Program-made: the position numbers and the translations under genes | Source: an uncultured Porphyromonadaceae bacterium | GTDB lineage: Bacteria; Bacteroidota; Bacteroidia; Bacteroidales; Muribaculaceae | Direction: 5' to 3' | Assembly (NCBI GenBank): GCA_947649495.1 | Contig: CANSRU010000001.1 | Span: 1-54,836, forward strand | DNA: 54,836 nt | The notes under the pieces: generated by a model | What the model saw: only the letters and a program-made list of their open reading frames with translations | Database searches by the model: none | Told to the model about the DNA's origin: nothing | In this document: piece by piece, positions 1-10,500 of the stretch | Layout of the letters: each line of letters starts with the position of its first letter | Position numbering within the stretch: the stretch's first letter is position 1

Positions 1-3000
1 TTGCCGCGGAAGGCCAGGCGCGACCCGACATACGCGACCGCATACGAAGCACCGTTATACGCATACGCGTACGACACGCCGCCATACGCATACGCGTAGT
101 AGTAGCCGCGATAGACCACACGGCCTGATGCTGTGCTTATCCAGTAAGTATCTGTGAAGTATGTGCTGGAACTGCCGTTGAGAGTACCGACAGGCACCAT
201 GTCCATATACAGCCCATGTGCCACGCCTGTTATCCAGTTGCCGCTTGAGGTATGACCCTTCACCATACGGATACTACCATCTGGCATCCATATACGCCAT
301 TTACCGGCGTTACCGCTGTCATTGGGGAGATCCACTCCATCCATCATGTCGTACTTGTGGCCGTAGATGTCCTCGTAGCCGAGGCAGTTGATGTTATTGA
401 GCTGCTCTACAGTGACAGTTCCGATGCTGTCAGTGCTCACCTCCCATGCATACTGGTGAACCACATTCTCGATGACTGAATTGGTGATGTTGGACTTTAT
501 TAAAACGGCTTCATCATAGCCGATGGTGTCGCGCATACCCCATTTCATCGTGCCCCCGGTGGTACGATTGTTTGTGTGTTGGCCGCCTCCGCACTGGCTC
601 TGCATATCGAGCCGGCCGTATTTGGCATAACACAGGTTGGCGATGCGGTTGTGCATGAGTGCGTCTATCTGCTGCATGCCTCGCTGGGCACTGTAATAGT
701 GGAAGTCGGTCCAGCTCATGCTTGCGACAGTGGTGCCACCCGTTATGGCAGAGCGGAACTTGTTGCCGACGGTCGATGTGCCGACCACGGCACAGAGATG
801 ATCGGCATCAAAATACCACTCGGGCTCCATATCCTCTATCTTGTCACTATCCGACAGTACCACCTTGTCAAACTCTGCGGTATTGAGTATGGAGAAATGC
901 AGCGTGACAGCATCTTCGGGGATGTCGTTAATGATGTACATTCCTGCCTCGAACTTACAGGAAAGGGTCGGTACGATGACGCTCTCGACCACGTTGCCGG
1001 CACTGTCACAGAATACAGCACCGACGAGGCTTGAACCCGGTACTGACGGATAGCGCACACGCTTATGCCCGGCAACCTCCACCGTACATACTGAGTAAGT
1101 GCTGTCGGTGGTGTATGAGGCGGCCAACGTATCCTTGGGCACAATCTTTCGACCGGCGATGACCTTACCGCCTGCCTTGAGGTCATCAAGTGTCAGCACG
1201 GTGGCTTCCGGGGTTGCAGGTCGATGGTCGGCATCGTTGCTGCTGTAGCAGCTGTAGAAGGCTTCCCCGAGGTAGTCGTTGACACCCTTGCACCAGAATC
1301 CGGGCTCATACATCATCAGGTCGCCCTCGCTGCCGTCGAGTTTTGCAGGGGTGCAGTTGGCGATGTCGTCCGCGTCTGCATAATAGTTGGAGTTTTCATC
1401 ATGCAGAGGGAAGTAGGTCATCTCACCGTCGAGGTTATTCATGGTGGTCTCGACATTGGCGATGGTGACTTTTCTGGTCGTTGGTTTGCGGGTGACCTTG
1501 GCAAGACAGCGGTGGCGCTTGGCGAGTATCGCCGTGATGTGTCCGCTCGGCATATAGTCGGTGCCGGACTCATAGCCGGTACCATTGTCAAGGTTGGTTA
1601 TGCTGCGGTCATCGGCCACATTGATGTTGCGCTTGATGGTGGTGTACTCGGGCTGACGGATATTCAGCTCGGGGAAGTGTGCACACATGCGCTGATATTG
1701 TTCCTCGTCGATGTAACGTGTCAAGCGCACCGTACCCACGAGAGCACAGGTATCCGTGGAGTTCCCGTCGGCATCAACGCCGCCCATCGCCATGAATTTG
1801 TTGAGCCATGTGCCATCGTCCTCCCGGTCGATGCCGGTGATACGGAGACGGTCGATGTTGGCACATCTTGACAGCAAGGATTCCCAGTTTAAGTTGGGGC
1901 AACTGTCGAATATGAGAGTGCGGACATTGCCGTAGCTCTCAAGGGTGAGTCCGGCATTAGTGAGCTTTGGCAGATACTCAAGACGGAGTGTGGTGATAGT
2001 GGCCGGCATTCTTGCGTAAGATACCGGGGCGCCTTTGGCGAATGTGATACTCTGTACCTTCGTGCCTCTCGCATCGAGATCTTCAAGTTTGGTCTGGTTG
2101 CTCAGGTCAAGGGCGGTGCTTGTGTTGCTGCCGGTCTTGGCTTGCGACTGGTAACGGAGGTTGAGCTTGCGCAACTGGCGACAACTGCCTATCGACAGCC
2201 ACCAACCGGTAGATCCGCTTCCTTGTGCTGCTTGAAGGTTCAGTTCACGGAGTGCCGTACATTTACCAAGGTCCAGAGCGTTCTTGAGATGGTTCGCAGA
2301 CCCGGTCATGTCAAGTGCCTTGATACGGCTGGCGCCATATACTCGCAAGGGGTCATTGACTGTAAATGCCCCGGTTATATCAAGCTCTGCAACACTATCG
2401 GCCGCCACAATGCCGGTGTTGGCGATATTGGGCGTGTTGTTGGTGCCGTAGCCGAAGGCGTAGGGCTCATTGGCGGTGATGCGCAGACGGTCGGCAGCAT
2501 CGGACTCCGCACGTGCCATGTAGAGGTCGATGTTGTCAGAGGTAAAGTTGCTTGTGCCGTAACGGGCATCGAGCAGCGCACAGCGGTTTATGACAAGGAA
2601 GGTTCGGTGGCTACGGTTGCTACCCTGCAGGGCGTAGATGAACGGCCACACCTTGCCGTACATCTCCCGGGTAGCCGGGGCGATATATTTCAGGTAGCCG
2701 GACTTATTGAATGCCCTGTCACACCAGTTGCCGCTCTGCTCTTCATTCAGCATAGTGAGGACGCGCTCGTTTGTCATGACAGCGCGGAAGTTAGCCGCAC
2801 ATCTCTTGAGGTCATCTTCAAGGTTGGCGAGCACAAGGTTCCACAGCCACGAGTCGTGTCCCTCGAAAGCGTATTTGCTCGCCTCAGCGTCCCATGTGTC
2901 GCGGTCAGTGGTATAGAGATACACGAGGAAGCAGTCATTGCGCTTGCCGAGCTGTGTGTCGCCGTCATAGTAAGTGATGTACCACTTGAGGCCGTCCCAC

Positions 3001-6000
3001 GTGCGGAGCATCATGTTCTTTGCTCTCTGATCGACACTGAGGAAGTAGTCGGTAAAGATGTAATAGGTCAGAATGAAGTCTTTGTCGAAATACTGTTCGA
3101 TTTCGTTTTTGAACTTCTCGCTCTTGAACGTGGAAAGGTTGTTGGCGTTTGCGCCGGAGGGCACACAGGAGCGTATCCAAGAGTAGAGACGCTTGAGCGC
3201 GGTCTGCTGTGACGTGGCAAGTCCTGCCCATTTGACATCTCCGTCGCTTTGGGCTTTCCCGGAAGAATCCACACCGTAATTGACCTCGGCTCCGGCATCG
3301 AAATTCTCAGCGAGATGTGCATCGCTTGTCGATTGGAACAGGCAGACGGGTGATGTATTGTTGAGCATCTCAAGCGCGATTGGACACTCAGCGGTGTAGC
3401 CTTCAACACCCTCCATACCGAATACCGGGCCGCTCTTGGATTTCTCATTGTTGAAGTTGTACTGCCCGTAATAGACATTCTCGCCGTCCGCTGTCTCGGC
3501 GCAGAAGATGTCGATCGGCATGCCGTCGATAGCGGTACGAACATTTATCGCTCCGAGGCTGTTGCCGCCCTGCTCGTACTGATGCCGCTGCGGCGGTGTG
3601 AGCAGACCGAGTTCCTTCATCACGTCGTTGAACAGCTTTGCGCCGCCGGTGTTGAGCGACATGGAGGAGTCGGAGTAGTCGGACTTGCAGCATACGATAG
3701 GCACGGGAACCGCTCCGGGGCGCATGACATATTTGTTGCCGGGCAATACGTTCTTGCCGGTCATCGAGAGCATCTCGCTGCCCTTGGTGAAGTAGATGCG
3801 GATGTTCTTGCTCGGATACTTTGTCGATGAGGTACCCTGTATGCGGATGTAACAGTTGGTAAGAATGAAATCGAAGTCGCTTCCGAGCGGAGAGTAGAAA
3901 TACACATCGGCGAGAAAGTCGGTCTTCTTGTTGTTGGTCTCATAGACATCGTCGAGCATATTCTGACGCACGATGCGGAGGACTCCCTTACCCATCGCAC
4001 GGAGTTTATCCATATCGACATCCCCAGTGTCGCCGATGATATCGTTCTCGGAGAATATCTCCATCATCTCATCGGTGGTCTCGCTGTCCACCATACGGTT
4101 CTCAAGCTCCTCGTCATCGCTGATTGCACGGTTATAGACACGTATGCTCTTTATCTCGACATCTGCCTCGGAGCTGTCGATAGTGATTTCCTGTGGGGTG
4201 TCCTGACGGAAATTGAACGAGGCATCGTATATGTCGGCTCCGTTGCGGTTACCGTTGACAAAGAGCTGCATGAGTCGGTCTTCGCTTGCGGTTCCCACCA
4301 TGAGGGCGACCTTCATCCACCCTCCGGCGGCATAGCTGGTGGCGAGCTTGATTTCTCGCTGAACGGTCTGACCGTCCTCGTTCTCGTAGGTCACGCTCTG
4401 GCCAGTTCTGAAACTTGCCTCCTGTGTGGTGATGAGAAGACCTTTGCCGTTGTCAAGACAGCTGACCACGGCGGCATCTCTGTCCATGACATTGCTCACG
4501 CGCATTGTCAGCTCGACCGTGAGACCGCTCGACTTGACATCGGTGGCAAATGGCTTGGTGTGGATTGTGGCCTTGGCTCCGTTTGCAAGTCGTAGTGCGC
4601 CGTTGACCCAGCCGCTGCTTGCCCAGTCCACTCCTTCGAACGATGTTGTAACGCCATTCGATTCCCATGTGGCCGGGTTGCTTTCTTCATTGCTGCGCCC
4701 GGTGGCATCGAGTTTGAGCTGTAGGCCGTAGGTGGCCTCGCTGATGTCAATGCCGCTCTCGGCTACATCGAGGTTGATGGTGTATGTCGTTGAGCCGAGC
4801 TTGAGCTGTATGCTCTGCTTGCCTTTTTCGGTGAAGCGATTGCTGTATGACTGAGTGGTTCGAGGTGCGCTGACAGTCCGGGCGAGTCTGCCGTTCTGCC
4901 ACAGTTCTACGGTAGCCGGAATGACGGTGGGGTCATAGGCCACGAATTCAAACTCGCACTTTTCATATTGTCCGACCTCGATTGTCGGTGTGGTATGCCC
5001 GGTGCCGGTGAGTATGCGTCCGTCCGGATGCACAATCTTTGTGCCGAGGAAGGGTGCGCTGCTGCCGCTTTTCAGAATGTCGAAATATATGCTCTCGCTC
5101 TTGAGGGTAAGTCCGTCCTGCTCCATCTCTGCCACCATCTGAACGGTATGACGACCGACGGCGAGTCCGGCCATATCAAGGTTGAAGTTGCTGTTTGTCG
5201 TGCCGCTTCGAGTGATGGTGTGGAGATTGCGCTGTACGCCATCGACATACAAGGTTACGGACTTCGTGCCGGAGCCTGTGACCGCATAGGGAATTTCAAC
5301 TGTGTCATGCACGCCGAAACCTCCCTGCGCAATGCCGGAGGCAAGGTTGTAGCTGCTTGTGAGCGACAGTGTCACAACTTTGATTGATACATAGGCCTGC
5401 TTCTTCTGCTCCCTACCGGTGTTGGGGTCGGTGGTGGTGGCTATGACATAGATGTCGCTTGAGCCGAGCAGCAGATACTTGGTGAGGTCAATGGTGTAGG
5501 TGTTGGCATTGACATCCTGTTTGGTCTCGGAATAGGTTACAACGGTTCCTCGGCGCACCTCGATTCTGACAGTCGCCTTCTGACCGGTGCTCTGCCCTTT
5601 GTCATCGCCGCCGGAATATTGATGGTCGTAGAACCATGTCAGCAATGCCGAGTCGCCTTCCTTGATGGTCTTTTTATCAAGAGAGGCGGACAGGACTATC
5701 TTGGTTGTGGACGCGTCGTCTCCGACACCGCCGCTCCCTCCCTTGACGGTGAACTCTGCGATGGTGGATGTCTTGCTGTTGAGTTTGACAGTCGTCGAGC
5801 CGTCATCGTTCTCTTCAGTATCGACACCAAAGAGAGTCCCGGCTTCAAGTTCCGCAACCTTGGTTGCGACAACTCCGTTTTGGATAGGATTGTCGCTTGA
5901 TGGGTCAAGGCTGCTGTCAACAGTCACCTTGTCGATGGTTATAGACACGTTTCCTTCTGAATCCGGGGTCTTTTTCTCACCGTTGACCGTTATCTGCTTG

Positions 6001-6911
6001 ACTGTGTTCTTGGAACCATATTCCTCCCATGCACCGGGTGAAGTGAATGTGGCGAGCGTAGTCCCGATGAAGCGGTAATCTTCCCATTTGCCGGGAGCCG
6101 ACTCAAAGGTCATAATCATGCCCCGTTTCTGCTCGTCATCGATGTCTGCGTCGGCAAGTGCTGCCACTGCGGTTGCCTTTGTATAGTAGCCGGTTTTGAG
6201 TGGCTGTTGCTCGGTAAGATTATAGAATCCGCTACCGTTCCCTTTGCCGCTTGCCTCGACGAGTGTTTCTTTCTCGTCGCTCCACACGTAAAGTGTCTCG
6301 CCACAAAGGAACAGTTTGTTTTTCTTTACTTGCGAGATGCCTTCATTGTACATCTGCATGGGATAGCTGCTATTCATCCAGGAAAGATAATACTTGCCTC
6401 CAACAACATACGCGAATAGTTTCTTACTGACGAGAAACACAACCTCTCCGCCCGGAGCTGCGGAACTCATATTTTCGGTAGTGACAATGCTCGTTATAAA
6501 CCGGGAGAACCGGGCTGTCGCCCCCTCCCGTGCCGCGATGGCGGTTGATTCATAATTTGAGATTACCCCCTGTGCTTGAGTTACGGCATCATAAGCCTTG
6601 TCTGCTGCTTTGTCAGCTTCTCCGGCGGCGGTATTCGCCGCATTTGCAGCTTCTACTGCTGAGTCTCGTGCAGTGTTGGCTTGAGTGGCCGCTGTATTTG
6701 CGGCTGAGGCTGCTGAGGTGGCTGTCTTGGCCGCATCCTCTGCCGGTTTGCGCAGCAGCGATACAGGGGCACTGACAACTTCAGTGCCTCGGATAGCCGG
6801 TAATGATACTATGCCGTCGAGACTGCTGACCACGGGGAGTTCATCCACTCCCTGCGATTCTGCCTTGAGCGCATTGATGATTTCGTTTTTGTCTGCTTGT
6901 GTCAGTGCCAT
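1..6911 (-). CDS. Giant DGR-diversified tail adhesin (3' end beyond window)
   Basis: An open frame of about 2303 codons begins at the ATG at 6911 and leaves the window without a stop. In order it shows: an N-terminal leader and Ala-rich coiled coil (about residues 50-125); Ig-like segments; a LamG/concanavalin-like segment (about 720-940); a CotH-kinase-like segment (about 1010-1330) with a conserved RIQGTSSTKYPSKN region and a DGDTQLG motif near residue 1314; leucine-rich repeats (about 1525-1700); and a C-terminal variable region ending VGSRLAFRG, typical of C-type-lectin DGR targets. It is the last tail gene of the leftward late operon, where receptor-binding proteins sit. Role inferred: host recognition with a diversified tip. 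The CotH assignment is by motif recognition only. The start overlaps the upstream gene by 10 nt. Confidence 0.9.
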   Translation of the reverse strand, partial: MALTQADKNEIINALKAESQGVDELPVVSSLDGIVSLPAIRGTEVVSAPVSLLRKPAEDAAKTATSAASAANTAATQANTARDSAVEAANAANTAAGEADKAADKAYDAVTQAQGVISNYESTAIAAREGATARFSRFITSIVTTENMSSAAPGGEVVFLVSKKLFAYVVGGKYYLSWMNSSYPMQMYNEGISQVKKNKLFLCGETLYVWSDEKETLVEASGKGNGSGFYNLTEQQPLKTGYYTKATAVAALADADIDDEQKRGMIMTFESAPGKWEDYRFIGTTLATFTSPGAWEEYGSKNTVKQITVNGEKKTPDSEGNVSITIDKVTVDSSLDPSSDNPIQNGVVATKVAELEAGTLFGVDTEENDDGSTTVKLNSKTSTIAEFTVKGGSGGVGDDASTTKIVLSASLDKKTIKEGDSALLTWFYDHQYSGGDDKGQSTGQKATVRIEVRRGTVVTYSETKQDVNANTYTIDLTKYLLLGSSDIYVIATTTDPNTGREQKKQAYVSIKVVTLSLTSSYNLASGIAQGGFGVHDTVEIPYAVTGSGTKSVTLYVDGVQRNLHTITRSGTTNSNFNLDMAGLAVGRHTVQMVAEMEQDGLTLKSESIYFDILKSGSSAPFLGTKIVHPDGRILTGTGHTTPTIEVGQYEKCEFEFVAYDPTVIPATVELWQNGRLARTVSAPRTTQSYSNRFTEKGKQSIQLKLGSTTYTINLDVAESGIDISEATYGLQLKLDATGRSNEESNPATWESNGVTTSFEGVDWASSGWVNGALRLANGAKATIHTKPFATDVKSSGLTVELTMRVSNVMDRDAAVVSCLDNGKGLLITTQEASFRTGQSVTYENEDGQTVQREIKLATSYAAGGWMKVALMVGTASEDRLMQLFVNGNRNGADIYDASFNFRQDTPQEITIDSSEADVEIKSIRVYNRAISDDEELENRMVDSETTDEMMEIFSENDIIGDTGDVDMDKLRAMGKGVLRIVRQNMLDDVYETNNKKTDFLADVYFYSPLGSDFDFILTNCYIRIQGTSSTKYPSKNIRIYFTKGSEMLSMTGKNVLPGNKYVMRPGAVPVPIVCCKSDYSDSSMSLNTGGAKLFNDVMKELGLLTPPQRHQYEQGGNSLGAINVRTAIDGMPIDIFCAETADGENVYYGQYNFNNEKSKSGPVFGMEGVEGYTAECPIALEMLNNTSPVCLFQSTSDAHLAENFDAGAEVNYGVDSSGKAQSDGDVKWAGLATSQQTALKRLYSWIRSCVPSGANANNLSTFKSEKFKNEIEQYFDKDFILTYYIFTDYFLSVDQRAKNMMLRTWDGLKWYITYYDGDTQLGKRNDCFLVYLYTTDRDTWDAEASKYAFEGHDSWLWNLVLANLEDDLKRCAANFRAVMTNERVLTMLNEEQSGNWCDRAFNKSGYLKYIAPATREMYGKVWPFIYALQGSNRSHRTFLVINRCALLDARYGTSNFTSDNIDLYMARAESDAADRLRITANEPYAFGYGTNNTPNIANTGIVAADSVAELDITGAFTVNDPLRVYGASRIKALDMTGSANHLKNALDLGKCTALRELNLQAAQGSGSTGWWLSIGSCRQLRKLNLRYQSQAKTGSNTSTALDLSNQTKLEDLDARGTKVQSITFAKGAPVSYARMPATITTLRLEYLPKLTNAGLTLESYGNVRTLIFDSCPNLNWESLLSRCANIDRLRITGIDREDDGTWLNKFMAMGGVDADGNSTDTCALVGTVRLTRYIDEEQYQRMCAHFPELNIRQPEYTTIKRNINVADDRSITNLDNGTGYESGTDYMPSGHITAILAKRHRCLAKVTRKPTTRKVTIANVETTMNNLDGEMTYFPLHDENSNYYADADDIANCTPAKLDGSEGDLMMYEPGFWCKGVNDYLGEAFYSCYSSNDADHRPATPEATVLTLDDLKAGGKVIAGRKIVPKDTLAASYTTDSTYSVCTVEVAGHKRVRYPSVPGSSLVGAVFCDSAGNVVESVIVPTLSCKFEAGMYIINDIPEDAVTLHFSILNTAEFDKVVLSDSDKIEDMEPEWYFDADHLCAVVGTSTVGNKFRSAITGGTTVASMSWTDFHYYSAQRGMQQIDALMHNRIANLCYAKYGRLDMQSQCGGGQHTNNRTTGGTMKWGMRDTIGYDEAVLIKSNITNSVIENVVHQYAWEVSTDSIGTVTVEQLNNINCLGYEDIYGHKYDMMDGVDLPNDSGNAGKWRIWMPDGSIRMVKGHTSSGNWITGVAHGLYMDMVPVGTLNGSSSTYFTDTYWISTASGRVVYRGYYYAYAYGGVSYAYAYNGASYAVAYVGSRLAFRG
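6..126 (-). repeat. DGR variable repeat (VR)
   Basis: On the minus strand this 121-bp stretch aligns without gaps to the template repeat at 26280-26400. I count 18 mismatches, every one at a position that is adenine in the template; all non-A positions match. Beyond position 6 the homology stops. The VR encodes residues about 2262-2302 of the adhesin and is tyrosine-rich because many AAC/AAT template codons became TAC/TAT. Confidence 0.97.
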
Positions 6912-7231
6912 ATCTTTTTGAATTGATTGTACGGTTTACGATTGGAGAGATAGTCCGGGGTCGCTTGATTGTCGTATGCTTCGCGCTCATGTGAGATGTC
7001 ATGGTAGGCCTTTCGTCCGTTCCGGCAATGAATGAGCCTCCATAACCACTCCAAGAGATAGAGCAGGTAGAAGGGCACATACAGCAGCTCTTTCATTTGG
7101 GCGGTATGAATTGCCTCGTGATTGAAATCGGTCTGCGTCATTACACAGCCTTCCCGGACGAACAGAAGTCCGAACAGGTTGATGCACTTGAAACCTCGGA
7201 ATGGAATAATGCGGTTGTGGATTACTTTCAT
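6902..7231 (-). CDS. Small membrane protein with HExxH motif
   Basis: A 109-residue protein with a HEAIH motif near residue 38, which fits the HExxH zinc-peptidase signature. A hydrophobic stretch rich in Leu, Trp and Tyr follows (about residues 50-67), then HEREAY near residue 81, which could supply a third metal ligand. It lies between the tail hub genes and the adhesin, overlapping the adhesin start by 10 nt and the preceding gene by 4 nt (ATGA), so it is translationally coupled to tail genes. Function unknown: a membrane-bound peptidase acting on a tail or envelope protein is possible, but the motif alone does not prove activity. Confidence 0.75.
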   Translation of the reverse strand: MKVIHNRIIPFRGFKCINLFGLLFVREGCVMTQTDFNHEAIHTAQMKELLYVPFYLLYLLEWLWRLIHCRNGRKAYHDISHEREAYDNQATPDYLSNRKPYNQFKKIWH

Positions 7232-7500
7232 TCCGCACCTCCTTCCAACTGAGAGTTAAGACCGTCGATAAAGGCCGGGGTCGCATAGGCATTGGCGACT
7301 TCTCTCAAGGTCTGCACTTCCTCGGCAGAGAATTCCGTCTCACCCTCGCTGTGATAGATTTTAAGGGCGAGCGCATGGGCGCGGATGCCGTTCACATTGA
7401 GGTAAAGCATATTTGCCACACTCTCTCGTGCGTCCCCTGTCTTGAAGGTTGACTTAGTGATACCCGTGGGGATTCTGAATTGCTGAAAATTGAGTTTCAT
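7228..7500 (-). CDS. Small tail-region protein, unknown
   Basis: A 90-residue soluble acidic protein. I chose the ATG at 7500 because a longer reading frame back to 7569 would run 52 nt into the hub gene; an ATG at 7503 directly precedes it. It shows no membrane segment or catalytic motif. The position between the tail hub and the adhesin, with ATGA coupling to the next gene, suggests a tail-tip or assembly accessory role. Not recognised as a named family. Confidence 0.7.
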   Translation of the reverse strand: MKLNFQQFRIPTGITKSTFKTGDARESVANMLYLNVNGIRAHALALKIYHSEGETEFSAEEVQTLREVANAYATPAFIDGLNSQLEGGAE

Positions 7501-7517
7501 CATATCAATATATTTAA

Positions 7518-10500
7518 TCATTTGGAATCTCCATAAATTGAACTTGCAGCATAACTCAACAACATCCATTTACACTTTTGCGTATCAGTTTCAATACCAT
7601 AGGGTGTGCCTATTAGCTCGACAACCCCATTCACAAATCGTATGATTTTGGATTCCGCAAATCGGTCTGTAGTTTCTGCATCATCTGGCCTTAAACCTCC
7701 GATAGAACTTTCATCTTCTGTATAAATAGTTGCGAATTCGAAGTTCCTTGAATAGGCTCGCATATTTTCACATATCACGACACGCGCTCCAATATACTCT
7801 TCGCTGACAGGTAATACCAATTCCGAGTAATTACTCACACGAAGATTTAAGTCATTTTGGATTTTGAGTCGGACTCCGGCATACATATTATACTTTGCAT
7901 TTCCATATTCCATCGCATCACTATCTTTTATATCTTTGAATATCGTTCTGATATATCCGGCGAATGTTCCACTTCGAGCTTCAATACTGCCATCTTCCAA
8001 TATTCTAAAGTTATTGTTTGCAGTCACCAATCCTTCAAACTGTATATTGTCGGCCTTGATTTTGACTCCTTCCTGCCCGGTTCCAACAAATGCCTTTAAC
8101 CGTCCTTCGCTATCTATGGCATACAGCCCGGTCATCAGCGATGTTGTGACTATACCGGACTCTGCCAATACCTTCCCGTCCTTGTCGAAATTCTGAGCTG
8201 AAATTTTAATCAGCTTTTCGGACTGCTCGAAGAATGTGCGGTACTTGTATGTCAGAGCCTCGACCTTATCGGTGGACATGACGAGCATATACAGGTAGAT
8301 TTCTCCGGTGAATGACAGCTTGAAATCACCTGTGCCGTTCCACAGTCCGTCGCAGTTGAACTGAACATAGCCAGTGGTGGCCGCTATATCCTCCTCGACT
8401 TCGAATGAGTTGAAATTCTCAAAGCCGGTCTTATTCACACCCTCAAATCCTATGGTGAGCTTGCCCGGCTTTACACATCGATAGAAGAAGCTCAGATAAA
8501 CCGGGACAGCTTCCTTCTTGCCATCGCTGTTGGTCTCGAATGTCGGCTTACTGCGGAGATTTGCGTTTTTCTGCAAAATATACTTGTTGATGATACGGAC
8601 TACTGTGCGACCGTCATCTTTGGCTATACTTGCACTGTTTCCTTTTTTAGATAGAATATGATTGTTCGCCCATATCCATTTGTTGCCGACAAGGAAGAAG
8701 ACTGCCTCGTTGGAGGTATCCCACTTTTCCATGCCGGAGACGAAAGCCGGGTTGCTCAAGTAACCTTTGTCTGCAACAAAATCATCGCGTACTGCCTCAA
8801 TCATGCTTTCAATCTTGCCTTCGACAATCTCGAACTTGGTCTTTATATCCTCGCCTGTCACAAGAAGGAACGTACCGCGCAGATAGGCGTTGTCGCTGTA
8901 CAGACCATCTCCGTGAGGTTGGTTACCTACCGGGAACCAGTCATCGGTAATACCGTCAAGATTGCCGAGTCTGGCACGAAGACAGCCGGTGAAATTCTTT
9001 GCAGACACACCGTCCATGACATCGATACGGGGCTGGCCATCTTCGGTAGCCGATATAAGTATGAGATTACGGCGTTTCGGGTTTGCGGTGCTGCCCATCA
9101 ATACACATTCGTCGCCGGCTTCAGGTAACGACCCGTCAAACTCTGTTGTAGGAATGACAACCGAATTGCCGGACACGCCTGTTATCTCCACCCAATAACT
9201 CTTCAGATGGCCGTTGGTGAATGTCTGGCAACGCATGAGGTCACCCACCTCGAACGTATTATCTTGTTCGAAGGTTATCATATAATGGCCGTTGATAGTC
9301 TGTACTGCCTTGATTTTGCCATTGGCTGCAGATACGCATATCTGCCCCCCGACGCTGCGGATCTTTTCAATCAACAGTTCAAAGACGGTCATTACCTGGC
9401 GTACTGTCAGTTTGTCAACAGTGAGGTGTGACAGTTCGTTCTCGAGCCAGATGCGCCAACCTTCTCCATTCAGCCCATCGACAAATTTAGGGCTACTCAA
9501 CAACAGGCGCACAACAATGGACAGAAGTTCTGCATTGCCTTTGCCATCGATAGTACCTCCCTGGGCTCCGGCAATGAAATCACCGGCATCGATACCCTCG
9601 TCAAAAATTATCTTCTTCTTTGCCCGATCCGGACTGTTCTTGCTTATGAATTCGCGTTGACTGCGACGAGCCGAGAATAAGTTGTTGTCAGTTGGCAGCG
9701 TCCTGTCCCATGTGCGGATGACATCCGGCAATGCGACCGACTCCCCTACTGATTTAGCATAGCTCCTGGCATCGCTTATATTATCGGACATCTTCTGCAT
9801 GGAGGTACGACTGAGTGCATCTCCAATCTCAATGTCCATTGATGACGGCAGATTAACCTTGCGCGTTATCTTGGTAATTCGGCTGTCTCGGTAGCCTGTT
9901 TCCGGGAAGTACTGTTCGCTCTCGAGGCGTACACGACGGCCGACAAAAAGATCCGCGTCGTTATCCTCAATCCATACATGGTCTGTAGGACATTTGAACA
10001 CGGTCACGTCGATTGCATGCTCCTCGTTATATTTGTTGACCGCTGTCAGCAATTCCTCCTCCGCCAGCGCATAATATTCGTCCGGCATCCGTATATTCCA
10101 AAGGATATACTTATCCCCGGCTTTTGGCACAAGGCTACCTCCCGGCAGTTGAGTATCGTCCTCATAAGGCCAGATGGTGATGATCTCAAATTCCTTGGTG
10201 TCACTATTGAAATTAACCTCGAAGTAATATGTACCGTTATCCTCGTCACCAAGGCCACCAAGCTCGCTCCCTTCTTGAAACGACACTCTCTTGACAAGGC
10301 CGCCAATCTCGTAATCATTCGGATCAAATGGCAGATTATTGTCGCGGAAATAGTATATCGTGAACGGCTTGCCATCCTCACCGGTCTTGACCTCGCTACG
10401 CACACTGCTGACCTCGCCGGTACGACGGGGATATATATCTGAGAAAGCGGTATCCTCATAATGATCCACTCGACCATATTTGTCAGCGTTGACCTCGACA

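Noticed and set aside
2142-3212. Long plus-strand open frame (356 codons) opposite the adhesin
   Set aside because: The minus strand is one continuous coding frame with recognisable LRR and CotH-like segments; the plus frame is a mirror effect of GC-biased codons.
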